This document shows positions 52,674 to 62,430 of a DNA stretch of 64,000 bases, piece by piece. Every line of letters starts with the position of its first letter. The stretch's first letter is position 1. Source of the DNA: Clostridiales bacterium. GTDB lineage: Bacteria > Bacillota > DSM-16504 > Desulfitibacterales > JAICDB01. The translations under genes and the position numbers were made by a program. The notes under the pieces are model-generated. The model was given only the letters and a program-made list of their open reading frames with translations. It ran no database searches and was not told the origin of the DNA. The DNA is taken from NCBI GenBank assembly GCA_020063565.1, contig JAICDB010000009.1, positions 129,393-193,392 of the forward strand, written 5' to 3'.

Positions 52674-55600
52674 ATGAAATTTACTGGTGAAAGATTTATA
52701 CCTGGTATTTCGGTTAGTGATGAATTAGCGATTGAACATTATCAACGATATTACTCTATTATTAATGCTGCAAAAGATAAGATTATAGTGGATGCAGGAA
52801 CGGGGGAAGGATATGGAGCATATATCTTGGCAGGGTATGCTAAAAAGGTTTATGGGATTGATATTAGTAAAGAAGCCGTAGTTCATGCTAAAAATAGATA
52901 TAAAAAAGAGAATTTAGAGTTTGTAGAAAGTTCTATAGAAAATTTGCCATTTGAAGACAATTCGGTAGATGTTGTAGTATCTTTTGAAACTATTGAGCAC
53001 GTGGATGAAAATATACAAAGAAAATTTTTAGAAGAAGTAAAAAGAGTTTTAAAAGATGATGGTTTGCTTATAATTTCAACGCCTGATAAAGAAATATATA
53101 CAGATAAAGTAAATTATAAAAATGAGTTTCATAAGAAAGAATTTTATGAGTATGAATTTTATAATTTTCTTAGTAGATATTTTGATAATATAGATATTTA
53201 CTATCAAAGATTTCAGGCTGCATCAATTATCTATGGACCAAATAGTTTAAGCTTAGATATTTTAAGTATAGAATCTGATAGACAAAAATTTTATGGTAAA
53301 TATATAATCGCAATTTGTAGTAACGAGAAAATTAAAGAAATAAATATTGGATCTGCAATTTTGGATAATAATGAGCGGTATGAAAGTAAAATAGAAAGAA
53401 TACTTGAGTTACAAAAAGAAGTTGAAGAAAAAAATAATCATATATTTAACTTGTTAAAAGAAATTGAGAAAAAGGATAACATTATAAGCGACCAAAATAA
53501 AAGGATAAAAGAATTATCAGATTGGGGCAATGGGTTAGATAAGGATTTAAAAAGAAAAGAAGATCTCATTAAAGAGAAAAACCATAGAATAGAAGAATTA
53601 TCCAGATGGGGTAAAAATTTAGATGAAAAATTGAAAATAAAAATAGGAGTAATAGAAGAGAAAAATCAGAGAATAGAAGAACTGTCGAGTTGGGGAAAAG
53701 AATTAAATGAAGAACTTGTAAGAAATGCAGAACTTATTAAAGAAAAAGATATAAGGATTGCAGAATTATCAAGTCTATGTGATAAATTAGATGAAGAAAT
53801 AAAAATAAAGGCAGGAATAATAGAAGAGAAAAATCAGGAAATACAAGAATTATCAAGTTTAAATGAAAAGCTTGATGAAGAACTGCAAGTAAAAACTAAA
53901 ACGATACAAGAAAAGAATTTAAAGTTAGAAGAAATGTATAATTTGGATGAAAATTTAGATCAAAAAGTGAAAATTAAAGATGAAGAGATCAAAAAAATTA
54001 ACGAGAATTTTGAAAAAGCTAAGCAAAAAATTATTCAATTGCAAGAAGAGCTTAATACTAAGGAAGAGAAAATTAGTAATTTAAAAGTACACAATGAACA
54101 ATTATTAGAAAAAGAACGGCACCTCCAAAATATACTAAACTCGGATGGTTGGAAGGTTTTGTTGAAATATTATAAATTTAGAGATTTTATATTCCCTAAG
54201 AAAAGTAAGCGTAAGTTAATGGCTAAAATACTTTTCAAGCTCATAAAAAATCCAAAGCAGGTAATCAAAAATATTAATGAACAAAATGTTAAGAAATTCT
54301 TTTATTATCTTAAGACAGAAGGCAGCGAAAGAACGGAAAGCAGACTGGAAGCTTATCTTGAAAAATTTAATAATACTCAAGAAAAAAGTTCTATTCAAAT
54401 TGTAGATCAAATAGAAAGTAAACACAAAATAATTTTTGAAAAAAGTGAAAATCCTTTAGTATCTATTATTATCCCGGTGTATAACCAGTGGGAGTATACT
54501 TACTCTTGTTTAAAATCCATATATGAAAATACAAATGATATTTCTTATGAAATAATTATTGCAGATGATGTTTCTACTGATGAAACTGTCAACATAAATA
54601 AATATATTGAAAATGTAAATGTTATTAGAAATACAGAAAATAAAGGATTTTTGTTAAATTGTAATAATGCTGCTAAATATGCAAAAGGTAAATATATTCA
54701 TTTCTTAAATAACGATACCAATGTCCAAAAAGATTGGCTAAAATATCTTGTCGATTTAATTGAGAAAGACGAAAAAATAGGAATAGTTGGATCAAAGCTG
54801 ATATATGAAGATGGGAGATTACAAGAAGCGGGGGGTATCGTATGGAATGATGCAAGTGGCTGGAATTATGGTAGATTAGATGATCCTGATAAACCCGAGT
54901 ATAATTATGTTAAGGAAGTAGACTATATATCCGGTGCCAGTTTAATGATTAGAAAAGATTTATGGGAAGAAATTGGAGGATTCGATGAAAGGTATGTACC
55001 GGCATATTATGAAGATACTGATCTTGCATTTGAAGTAAGGAAGCGAGGCTACAAAGTACTATATCAACCTAAATCAGTAGTTGTTCATTTTGAGGGAATA
55101 TCACACGGTACTGATACTAGTTCTGGTTTAAAGAGTTACCAAGTTAAAAACAAAAGTAAATTTATAGAAAAATGGAAAGAAGTTTTGCAAAAAGATCATT
55201 TTGAAAATGGAAAAGAAGTATTTTATGCCAGGGACAAAAGTAAGGATAAAAAAACAGTATTAGTTATAGATCACTATGTACCTCACTTTGATAAAGACGC
55301 TGGAAGTAGATGTACTTATTCATATTTAAGGTTATTTAATAAGATGGGTTTTAAAGTTATTTTTGTAGGAGACAATTTTTATAAACATGAACCCTATACT
55401 TCAGAACTGCAAAGAATGGGAATTGAAGTATTGTATGGTAATTGGTATGCACAAAATATCAAAAAATGGATTGAGCAGAATGGAAAATACATTGACTATG
55501 CATATTTAAATAGACCTCATATTTCAATAAAGTATATTGATTTATTAAAAACATATACAAATGCTAAAATTATATATTTTGGGCATGATTTACATTACTT

Positions 55601-56348
55601 ACGAGAAAGAAGAAATTATGAGATCGAAAAAAATGAAGAACTATTAAAAGCATCTGAAAGATGGAAGAAAACAGAATTTGAACTATTTAATAAAGCAGAT
55701 GTAGTTTATGTTGTAAGTTCCTATGAAGAGGAGATTTTAAAGAAACAATTTTCTGAAAAAATTATCAGAACTATTCCTGTTTATATATATGATGATGTAA
55801 GTGATAGTAATGTAAATTCTTTCAATGAAAGAGAGGATATTTTATTTGTTGGGGGTTTTAATCATAAACCCAATATAGATGCAGTGTTATGGTTTGTTAA
55901 AGAAATATTCCCAAGTATTGTAACTGAAAATCCAAATATAAAGTTTTATATAGTAGGGTCTAATCCCCCGGAAGAAATAAAAAAATTACACTCAAAAAAT
56001 ATTATCGTTACTGGTTTTGTAAGTGATGAGGAACTTCAAAAGCTTTATAATAACTGCAGATTGGTAGTAGTTCCATTAAGGTTTGGAGCAGGGGTAAAAG
56101 GAAAAGTAGTTGAAGCAATGTATTACCAAGTTCCATTAGTTACTACTTCAATTGGGGCCGAAGGTTTAAAAAATATTGAAAAAAATTTAGTTATATCAGA
56201 TGAACCTAAAGATTTTGCAGAAAAGGTAATTAAACTGTATAATGATAAAAATCTGTGGGCTGAGTTATCAAAGAATTCTTATAATTATATATTAAATAAT
56301 TTTACAAGTAACTCAGCGTTAAAGATAGTATCGAAAGATTTTAAGTGA
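52674..56348 (+). CDS. Methyltransferase / coiled-coil / GT2 / GT4 fusion protein
   Basis: A 1224-residue protein. Residues 1-220 are a class I SAM methyltransferase (motif I IVDAGTGEGYGAYI near residue 38, SSIENLPFEDNSVDVVVSFE). Residues 230-500 are coiled coil, including six 28-residue repeats (270-437) with the pattern IxEKNxRIxELSSWGxxLxEEL. Residues 590-830 are a GT2 transferase (SIIIPVYNQWEYTYSCLKS, DDVSTDE, LNNDTNV). Residues about 860-1224 are a GT4-like transferase (ILFVGGFNHKPNIDAVLWFV, VPLRFGAGVKGKVVEAMYYQ). ATG at 52674 follows GAGGTG. Next to wzm/wzt, it may extend, cap and measure the polymer, as WbdD does in E. coli O9a; this role is inference. Confidence 0.9.
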   Translation: MKFTGERFIPGISVSDELAIEHYQRYYSIINAAKDKIIVDAGTGEGYGAYILAGYAKKVYGIDISKEAVVHAKNRYKKENLEFVESSIENLPFEDNSVDVVVSFETIEHVDENIQRKFLEEVKRVLKDDGLLIISTPDKEIYTDKVNYKNEFHKKEFYEYEFYNFLSRYFDNIDIYYQRFQAASIIYGPNSLSLDILSIESDRQKFYGKYIIAICSNEKIKEINIGSAILDNNERYESKIERILELQKEVEEKNNHIFNLLKEIEKKDNIISDQNKRIKELSDWGNGLDKDLKRKEDLIKEKNHRIEELSRWGKNLDEKLKIKIGVIEEKNQRIEELSSWGKELNEELVRNAELIKEKDIRIAELSSLCDKLDEEIKIKAGIIEEKNQEIQELSSLNEKLDEELQVKTKTIQEKNLKLEEMYNLDENLDQKVKIKDEEIKKINENFEKAKQKIIQLQEELNTKEEKISNLKVHNEQLLEKERHLQNILNSDGWKVLLKYYKFRDFIFPKKSKRKLMAKILFKLIKNPKQVIKNINEQNVKKFFYYLKTEGSERTESRLEAYLEKFNNTQEKSSIQIVDQIESKHKIIFEKSENPLVSIIIPVYNQWEYTYSCLKSIYENTNDISYEIIIADDVSTDETVNINKYIENVNVIRNTENKGFLLNCNNAAKYAKGKYIHFLNNDTNVQKDWLKYLVDLIEKDEKIGIVGSKLIYEDGRLQEAGGIVWNDASGWNYGRLDDPDKPEYNYVKEVDYISGASLMIRKDLWEEIGGFDERYVPAYYEDTDLAFEVRKRGYKVLYQPKSVVVHFEGISHGTDTSSGLKSYQVKNKSKFIEKWKEVLQKDHFENGKEVFYARDKSKDKKTVLVIDHYVPHFDKDAGSRCTYSYLRLFNKMGFKVIFVGDNFYKHEPYTSELQRMGIEVLYGNWYAQNIKKWIEQNGKYIDYAYLNRPHISIKYIDLLKTYTNAKIIYFGHDLHYLRERRNYEIEKNEELLKASERWKKTEFELFNKADVVYVVSSYEEEILKKQFSEKIIRTIPVYIYDDVSDSNVNSFNEREDILFVGGFNHKPNIDAVLWFVKEIFPSIVTENPNIKFYIVGSNPPEEIKKLHSKNIIVTGFVSDEELQKLYNNCRLVVVPLRFGAGVKGKVVEAMYYQVPLVTTSIGAEGLKNIEKNLVISDEPKDFAEKVIKLYNDKNLWAELSKNSYNYILNNFTSNSALKIVSKDFK

Positions 56349-56362
56349 GGGGATATGTTTTT

Positions 56363-57733
56363 ATGATAAACATTATACTTTGTGGAGGAAATGGGACTAG
56401 ATTATGGCCCATTTCGAGAAAATTTTTTCCTAAGCAGTTTTGTAAATTTTTTGATAATCAATCTCTTTTTCAAAAGACTGTTATTAGAAATAGATTATTT
56501 TGTAAAAAACAGTTTATTGTTTCGAATGAAGAACAGTATTTTTTAGCATTAGATCAATTGGAAGAACTTAATGAAAATAATTGCAGGTTTATGCTTGAAC
56601 CCGTTGGAAGAAATACTGCACCTGCTATTGCTCTAGCTTGTTTAGACTTGGAACCTGAAGATATTGTTTTAGTTACACCTTCTGATCATTTAATAAAGAA
56701 TGAAAGTGATTATGAAAAAGTATTAAATGAAGCTAAGGAGCTAGCAGAGGAAGGATATCTTGTTACCTTTGGAATAAAGCCTGAATATCCGGAGACAGGA
56801 TTCGGTTACATAGAAGCTGATGGGAATAATGTTAAATCATTTAAGGAAAAGCCGGATTTTGAAACTGCAAAAAAATATTTAGATAAAGGCAATTTTTATT
56901 GGAATAGTGGAATGTTTGTTTTTAAAGTTGGTGTATTTTTAGAAGAATTACAAAAACATTCTCCGGAAATGTACGATAATAGTAAATTGGCATATCAAAA
57001 TGCTAAAAAGGATAACCCTTTGAGGATAAAATTGGATGATATGCTGGCTATACCTAAAGATAGCATTGATTATGCTGTAATGGAAAAAAGCGAAAGAATC
57101 AAAGTAGTGCCGGCTGCAATTGGCTGGTCTGACTTAGGGAGCTTTGAATCTTTATATAAAGAGTTACCTAAAGATGGTCTTGGAAATATATCAAGTGAAA
57201 AAAATATCAATCTTAACTCAAAAAATAATTTTGTATATTCTAGCAACAGAACAATAGCTACTATTGACATTGAAGACTTAATAGTTGTCGATACTCAAGA
57301 TGTACTTTTACTAAGTAAAAAAGGTTCTTCCCAAAAGGTAAAAGAAATAGTTAAAGATTTGGAGAATAAGAATTCTGACCTTCACAAAGTCCATGTGACA
57401 GCACATCGTCCCTGGGGAACGTATACTGTCCTTGAAGAAGGGGATAGGTATAAGATTAAAAAAATACTGGTTAAACCAGGGGCTAAATTATCACTTCAAA
57501 AGCACTACCATAGAAATGAGCACTGGGTAGTTGTGAGTGGTACAGCAAAGATAACAATAGGGGAAAATGAAACTATTTTAAGACCAAATGAATCAACATA
57601 CATACCAATGGGACAAGTTCACAGACTTGAAAATCCAGGTAAAATTGATTTGATAATTATTGAAGCTCAAGTTGGGGACTATTTGGGAGAAGATGATATA
57701 GTTAGGATTGTAGATGATTATAAGAGGGAGTAA
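56363..57733 (+). CDS. manC: Mannose-1-phosphate guanylyltransferase / mannose-6-phosphate isomerase
   Basis: Makes GDP-mannose; the C-terminal cupin may also isomerise fructose 6-phosphate to mannose 6-phosphate. The 456-residue product has the N-terminal loop LCGGNGTRLWPISRKFFPKQ, EPVGRNTAPAIALA, TPSDHLI, EKPDFETAKKYL and NSGMFVFK, then the type II PMI domain HRPWGTYTVLEEGDRYKIKK and LVKPGAKLSLQKHYHRNEHW. ATG at 56363 follows GAGGGGA; in-frame GTG at 56345 overlaps the preceding stop. Confidence 0.94.
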   Translation: MINIILCGGNGTRLWPISRKFFPKQFCKFFDNQSLFQKTVIRNRLFCKKQFIVSNEEQYFLALDQLEELNENNCRFMLEPVGRNTAPAIALACLDLEPEDIVLVTPSDHLIKNESDYEKVLNEAKELAEEGYLVTFGIKPEYPETGFGYIEADGNNVKSFKEKPDFETAKKYLDKGNFYWNSGMFVFKVGVFLEELQKHSPEMYDNSKLAYQNAKKDNPLRIKLDDMLAIPKDSIDYAVMEKSERIKVVPAAIGWSDLGSFESLYKELPKDGLGNISSEKNINLNSKNNFVYSSNRTIATIDIEDLIVVDTQDVLLLSKKGSSQKVKEIVKDLENKNSDLHKVHVTAHRPWGTYTVLEEGDRYKIKKILVKPGAKLSLQKHYHRNEHWVVVSGTAKITIGENETILRPNESTYIPMGQVHRLENPGKIDLIIIEAQVGDYLGEDDIVRIVDDYKRE

Positions 57734-57754
57734 CGAATAAAGGGGTATAACTAA

Positions 57755-59872
57755 ATGAATAAAAAAATACTAAGTTTAGTTTTTATACTTATATTGCTAG
57801 TTACAATTATTTTAGGTTGTAACAGCATATATAATAATAAAAGTTTTGAGGAAGGTAATCAAAAATTTATTAAAGCTGTACATTATTTTGGTGATGAAGC
57901 ACCTATGAATTTTTGGTCTTCTGACTTATCAAATATTGATATGGATTTAAAAAAAATAAAAGAAGATGGATTTAACAGTATAATATTAGTTATTCCTTGG
58001 AGGGAGTATCAACCTAAAATAGACCCTATTTCTTATAATAAGAAAATAAAAGAAAGATTACATTTTGTAATAAATAAAGCTAGCAAATATGATTTAGATG
58101 TTATTGTAAGGGTGGGTTATGCTTGGGACTATTATTATAATGGACAGTTTAGTTGTAAAGAAAGGTTTAGCAATATTTTTTCAGAAGAAAAATTTCTTAA
58201 GGCATTTATTGATTTTACAGGAGATGTATATAAAGAAGTAAGTAAACATGAAAATTTTGATTCTGGGTTTATTACTTGGGAAGATTTTTGGTTTATAAGT
58301 TATCTTGATGGAAATTCAATAAGTTATGAAGAAAATTTAAGATTAGCTAATAAAATTGGTTTTTCGAAATATTTGAAAGAAAATTATACTATAAAGGAAT
58401 TAGAAAACAAATACGGTTATACAATTAATAATTTTAATGAAGTATATATACCAGGAAGAGATGAATATGCTTTTGTACTATATTATCAATTTTTAGACCA
58501 CTTTATAATTGATAATATTTTAGAACCTTGCCAAAAGGTATTTCCAGAGCTTACATTAGAAACTCGTTTTGATATGGAACCAATAAAGTATGGTAAAACA
58601 TACAAATGGTTTGCGCACAAATATATGTATAAAGTAAAAAATACGCCTATGGTAGGAACTATATATGGTGTAAGTATGGGTTTTGAAAATGATGGTAGGC
58701 GGAAATATGCTTCAGCTAATGAAGTTTTAAATAAATTTAAGTATTATTTAAACAGTTGGAGTGAAGAGTTATATCCAGGTCAAAAACTTTTTATTGATCA
58801 ATTTTTGTTTTATGATAATACCCCAGGTTTTGAAAATAATATAGCCGTAAAACCTGATGAATTGGGTAAATTTATACTAAATTCAGAAAATTTTTTGAAA
58901 AAATATACATCTGGATACGCTATATGGACTTATAAAAATTATAAAGCTAATTTATTATATAATAATGGTTTTGAAATTGGGAAAAGTGGTTGGCAATTAC
59001 TGGGTGATGCATTAGTTGAAAACAAAAAGCAAAACAATTATGTTTATTTAGATGAAAATAGTAAAATAAGACAAAAAGTTAAACAAAAGCATTTTTATAA
59101 TTTGACAAATGATTTATTTGTTGAATTTAATGCAAAATCAAGTGTGCCATTATCCAAAATAAAAATTACAGTAGGGAGTTTTGAGCAAATAATTGATATA
59201 ACTGATACAAACTGGCAAAGTTATAAAATTCAATTAGCCAATAATGAATATAAAGATTTTAGTAATTTACAAATAGAAGTATTAGAGGGTGAATTAGAAA
59301 TAGATAATATTAAATTATACTCGTTTATTCAAGATGGTAAGTTATATAATTCTAATAATGAAGAATTAGAAATGATAAAATACATAAGAAAATTAAATGA
59401 TAATTTACCTAATCGGTATGAACAGCAAAAAGTAATATATGATAGTAAGTCTGTTGAGGATGAAGATTGGAATATAAAATTTAAAACAGGGTTTTATGAA
59501 AAAGAAAAATCTAACGATAAAGAACAAGTTTGGATGAATAGATATGGAAAGATTCTTATAAATAAAAATAACACTTTCGACAAAGTAAAGATTAAAGCGT
59601 ATGTACCTTTAGAAAATTTAAAAAAAGCTAATAGTAATGAAGAAGTGATTTTGGAAATATATAGTGTAGATAAAAAAATTGAAGAAAAACATTTAAAAAA
59701 AGATGGAGAAATAGAAATAGTTATTAATAAAAAAGATTTATCATTGATTAATGGTAACTATGTTATTGAATTGATTATGAATAGTAGTTTTGTACCAAAT
59801 GATATTTCCGATAGCCAAGATGTAAGAGAATTATCTTTATTAATTAGTTCTCTATTATTGGATAAGCTATAA
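57755..59872 (+). CDS. Glycosidase-like lipoprotein with C-terminal carbohydrate-binding-like domain
   Basis: Not assigned to a named family. The 705-residue product has a lipoprotein signal (lipobox near LGC, residue 22) and a TIM-barrel-like first part: FWSSDLSNIDMDLKKIKEDG, FNSIILVIPWREYQPKIDP and KYDLDVIVRVGYAWDYYYNG resemble GH5/GH42-type barrels. ITWEDFWF (about residue 185) could hold the acid/base Glu, and ETRFDMEP (about residue 270) may be nearby. From about residue 415 a beta-sandwich follows (NNGFEIGKSGWQLLGDALVE, TNWQSYKIQLANNEYKDFSN), like CBM4/9-type modules. It probably acts on the polymer outside the cell. Confidence 0.6.
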   Translation: MNKKILSLVFILILLVTIILGCNSIYNNKSFEEGNQKFIKAVHYFGDEAPMNFWSSDLSNIDMDLKKIKEDGFNSIILVIPWREYQPKIDPISYNKKIKERLHFVINKASKYDLDVIVRVGYAWDYYYNGQFSCKERFSNIFSEEKFLKAFIDFTGDVYKEVSKHENFDSGFITWEDFWFISYLDGNSISYEENLRLANKIGFSKYLKENYTIKELENKYGYTINNFNEVYIPGRDEYAFVLYYQFLDHFIIDNILEPCQKVFPELTLETRFDMEPIKYGKTYKWFAHKYMYKVKNTPMVGTIYGVSMGFENDGRRKYASANEVLNKFKYYLNSWSEELYPGQKLFIDQFLFYDNTPGFENNIAVKPDELGKFILNSENFLKKYTSGYAIWTYKNYKANLLYNNGFEIGKSGWQLLGDALVENKKQNNYVYLDENSKIRQKVKQKHFYNLTNDLFVEFNAKSSVPLSKIKITVGSFEQIIDITDTNWQSYKIQLANNEYKDFSNLQIEVLEGELEIDNIKLYSFIQDGKLYNSNNEELEMIKYIRKLNDNLPNRYEQQKVIYDSKSVEDEDWNIKFKTGFYEKEKSNDKEQVWMNRYGKILINKNNTFDKVKIKAYVPLENLKKANSNEEVILEIYSVDKKIEEKHLKKDGEIEIVINKKDLSLINGNYVIELIMNSSFVPNDISDSQDVRELSLLISSLLLDKL

Positions 59873-59894
59873 AAAATATAAAGGAGGATCACCT

Positions 59895-61079
59895 TTGAAC
59901 CTAATTAATTATGTATTATTTTTTATGAGTTTTATAATTATGTTCATAATTTGTTCCTTATATAAAAAAGAAAAAAAAGATATTGATTTAATAGAAGTCC
60001 TTATTGATTCTATGAGTTTTAATATTATTATTATAGGATTAATATCAACTATATTATTGTTATTTAATAATTATGATACTACTTTAATGTTGTTATTTTT
60101 AGATATTTGTCTAATATTAGTGTTTATTAAGCTTAATAACAAAAAAATAAATAATAGATTTAAAATCTCAAAAGAAGGCTTAATTTTAATTTGTTTTATT
60201 TTATTAATGATTCCATTTATTTATCAAAGATATGAAATAGTAGACATGGGACAAGACCCTGGAGTTTATCCATCAAAAGCTATTTACATAGCAAAAGAAG
60301 GTAAACTGATGGTTAATATGGATATAAGAGAAAGACTGTCAAATAACCTTCAAAAAATTTATGACCATGATAACTTACCAAATAATAATTTTTTGCCTGC
60401 AACATATATGAATGAAGATAAGTCAAAATTTTATTTTCAATTTTATAATGTATGGCCTTTAATGCTTGCAACATGGGGTAATGTTTTTGGTATATCTAAG
60501 ATGTATTATATTATGGTATATTTATATTTTTTAATTATGACTCTATTATTCTATATTTTTAACAAAATAAATATAAATATAAAATATTGTTTTCTAGGTA
60601 TATTGTTATTAGGTACTTCCCCATTACTAATATTTATGACAAAGTTTCCTACGACGGAACTGTTTCAGCTATTTCTTTTTATATACTGTATTTATTTATT
60701 GGTTAAAAATAATTTTTATGACTCCATTAAGGCTGGCCTAGTTTGTATTATTTTTTCTTTAACTCATATAAGTATCTTTATGTATTTACCCTTAATAGCT
60801 TTACTCATACCTTATATATATAAAACTAAAAATTACGTTTACTTTCCTTTTATAACCATATCATTTTTAGGTTATTTATTTAGTTTAATTTATGGAATAT
60901 ATATATCAAAGCAATATTTTATAGATATATACACAGCATGCTTTCAAATATTATTTAAAGATTATGCATTGATCTGGGGATTATCAATAATGATTATATT
61001 TTCAATTATATTAATGATTTATAGTATTCATTGTTGGAAACATTTACTAAAGGAGAATTGTTATGAACAAAATAAATAA
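59895..61079 (+). CDS. Multi-pass membrane protein, N-terminal part of a GT-C-like glycosyltransferase
   Basis: The 394-residue product has about ten hydrophobic helices. Between helices 3 and 4, EIVDMGQDPGVYPSKAIYIA resembles the first extracytoplasmic loop of GT-C enzymes (ArnT/PMT type), where an Asp is catalytic, and FYFQFYNVWPLMLATWGNVF follows. Full GT-C enzymes are usually longer. TTG at 59895 follows AAAGGAGGA. Its last 17 bases overlap the next gene, which carries more helices and a soluble domain, so the two may form one enzyme. Function is inference. Confidence 0.6.
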   Translation: MNLINYVLFFMSFIIMFIICSLYKKEKKDIDLIEVLIDSMSFNIIIIGLISTILLLFNNYDTTLMLLFLDICLILVFIKLNNKKINNRFKISKEGLILICFILLMIPFIYQRYEIVDMGQDPGVYPSKAIYIAKEGKLMVNMDIRERLSNNLQKIYDHDNLPNNNFLPATYMNEDKSKFYFQFYNVWPLMLATWGNVFGISKMYYIMVYLYFLIMTLLFYIFNKININIKYCFLGILLLGTSPLLIFMTKFPTTELFQLFLFIYCIYLLVKNNFYDSIKAGLVCIIFSLTHISIFMYLPLIALLIPYIYKTKNYVYFPFITISFLGYLFSLIYGIYISKQYFIDIYTACFQILFKDYALIWGLSIMIIFSIILMIYSIHCWKHLLKENCYEQNK

Positions 61080-62400
61080 GATATTAGATTTGGTTTTTAA
61101 TAAAAAAATATCCTCTGTAATTATAAGAATATGGATATTGCTATTGATTGTTTTTACAGTATATAAAGGTTATATATTAGGTTGGTCAGAATATATGCTT
61201 GTGGGAGAAGGAGCATGGAGTTTAAGAAAATATTATGCTAATAAAGGATTATATTCATTACAATATTTAAATATATTTAGTATTATGATGGCATCTGCGA
61301 TTATTGTATTACCACTTACTTTATGGTTTCTATTTTTTAAATCTAGGCAATTATTTAAAAATCCCCTAATAACATATTTTAGTTATTCATTGCTAATATG
61401 TATGTCTATATACACTTTTATAAGAATAGATACACCTTTAAACTATTATGCTTCAAGATATTTTTTACCAGTATTGATTCCTGTTTTAATAATACTTTTT
61501 ATTTTAATTATATCTAAACTTAATTTAAAGTTTGTAATAATACCATTAATTATAATTATTTGTTTATTTAACTTTACTTATAATATTATTTTAATGCAGA
61601 ATCCAATATTTGAGGGGAGTTTCAATTTATTTAATGAAATAATGGAAGAAGCACCAAAAAAATCTTACATATTTTTAAACACAGATTCCTATTCAAGAAA
61701 ATTGTTGACTCTAAATCTAAAATATTTAGGTGATTTTAATGTTATTTACATTGGAAATGGAAAAAGTTTAAATCAAATAAAAAATAAAATAAATCTATAT
61801 TTGGAAGAACTAAAATTAGAAGAATGTTATTTATTGTCTACATCATTAAGTGGTTTAAATAAATATTATAAAAAAATAGATTTTACATTTCATGTATTTC
61901 CTCAACAGATATTATATCCAACTAAAAATATTTTATTATCTAAAAATTATTTTTTATATAAATTAGATAGAAAAAAAATAACCAATTTAAAAATTAATGA
62001 AGAGACGTTTTATGACATTGGAAATGAAGATGGTATATTTGTTGATAATATGTATGAGGCTGAAAATAATAAATTTAGATGGACTAAAAACAAATCTTAT
62101 GTAAATTTATATTATTATAAAAAAAATAATATAAAATTAATCATTAAAATGGTTGGCCCCCGTCCAAAAAATAATCCTGCTAGTGTAACAATTTATTTTA
62201 ATGACGAAAAAATCGATAGTTTTATAAAAGAATCTGGAGATCTAGAATATACAATATATATTCCAAAAGATTTAATAAAAGATGGTGAGGTTCAGAAATT
62301 AAGGATTGAATCAAATACTTGGAATCCAAGTAACTATGGATATAATGACAGGCGAAATCTAGGAGTAGCTATTGATTGGCTTAAAATAGAAGAAGTTTAA
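61063..62400 (+). CDS. Membrane protein, possible C-terminal part of the GT-C-like enzyme
   Basis: The 445-residue product has about six hydrophobic helices in its first 190 residues (IRIWILLLIVFTVYKGYILG; YYASRYFLPVLIPVLIILFI) and then a soluble part with a beta-sandwich-like end (NDEKIDSFIKESGDLEYTIY, LGVAIDWLKIEE). ATG at 61063 with AAGGAG 8 bases upstream lies in another frame from the preceding gene (61063 is +1 to it). Layout suggests that this is the second half of a split GT-C glycosyltransferase; no close family is recognised. Confidence 0.55.
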   Translation: MNKINKILDLVFNKKISSVIIRIWILLLIVFTVYKGYILGWSEYMLVGEGAWSLRKYYANKGLYSLQYLNIFSIMMASAIIVLPLTLWFLFFKSRQLFKNPLITYFSYSLLICMSIYTFIRIDTPLNYYASRYFLPVLIPVLIILFILIISKLNLKFVIIPLIIIICLFNFTYNIILMQNPIFEGSFNLFNEIMEEAPKKSYIFLNTDSYSRKLLTLNLKYLGDFNVIYIGNGKSLNQIKNKINLYLEELKLEECYLLSTSLSGLNKYYKKIDFTFHVFPQQILYPTKNILLSKNYFLYKLDRKKITNLKINEETFYDIGNEDGIFVDNMYEAENNKFRWTKNKSYVNLYYYKKNNIKLIIKMVGPRPKNNPASVTIYFNDEKIDSFIKESGDLEYTIYIPKDLIKDGEVQKLRIESNTWNPSNYGYNDRRNLGVAIDWLKIEEV

Positions 62401-62430
62401 TTGAATGTCATGTTAAGAAAGAGGTTTTCT

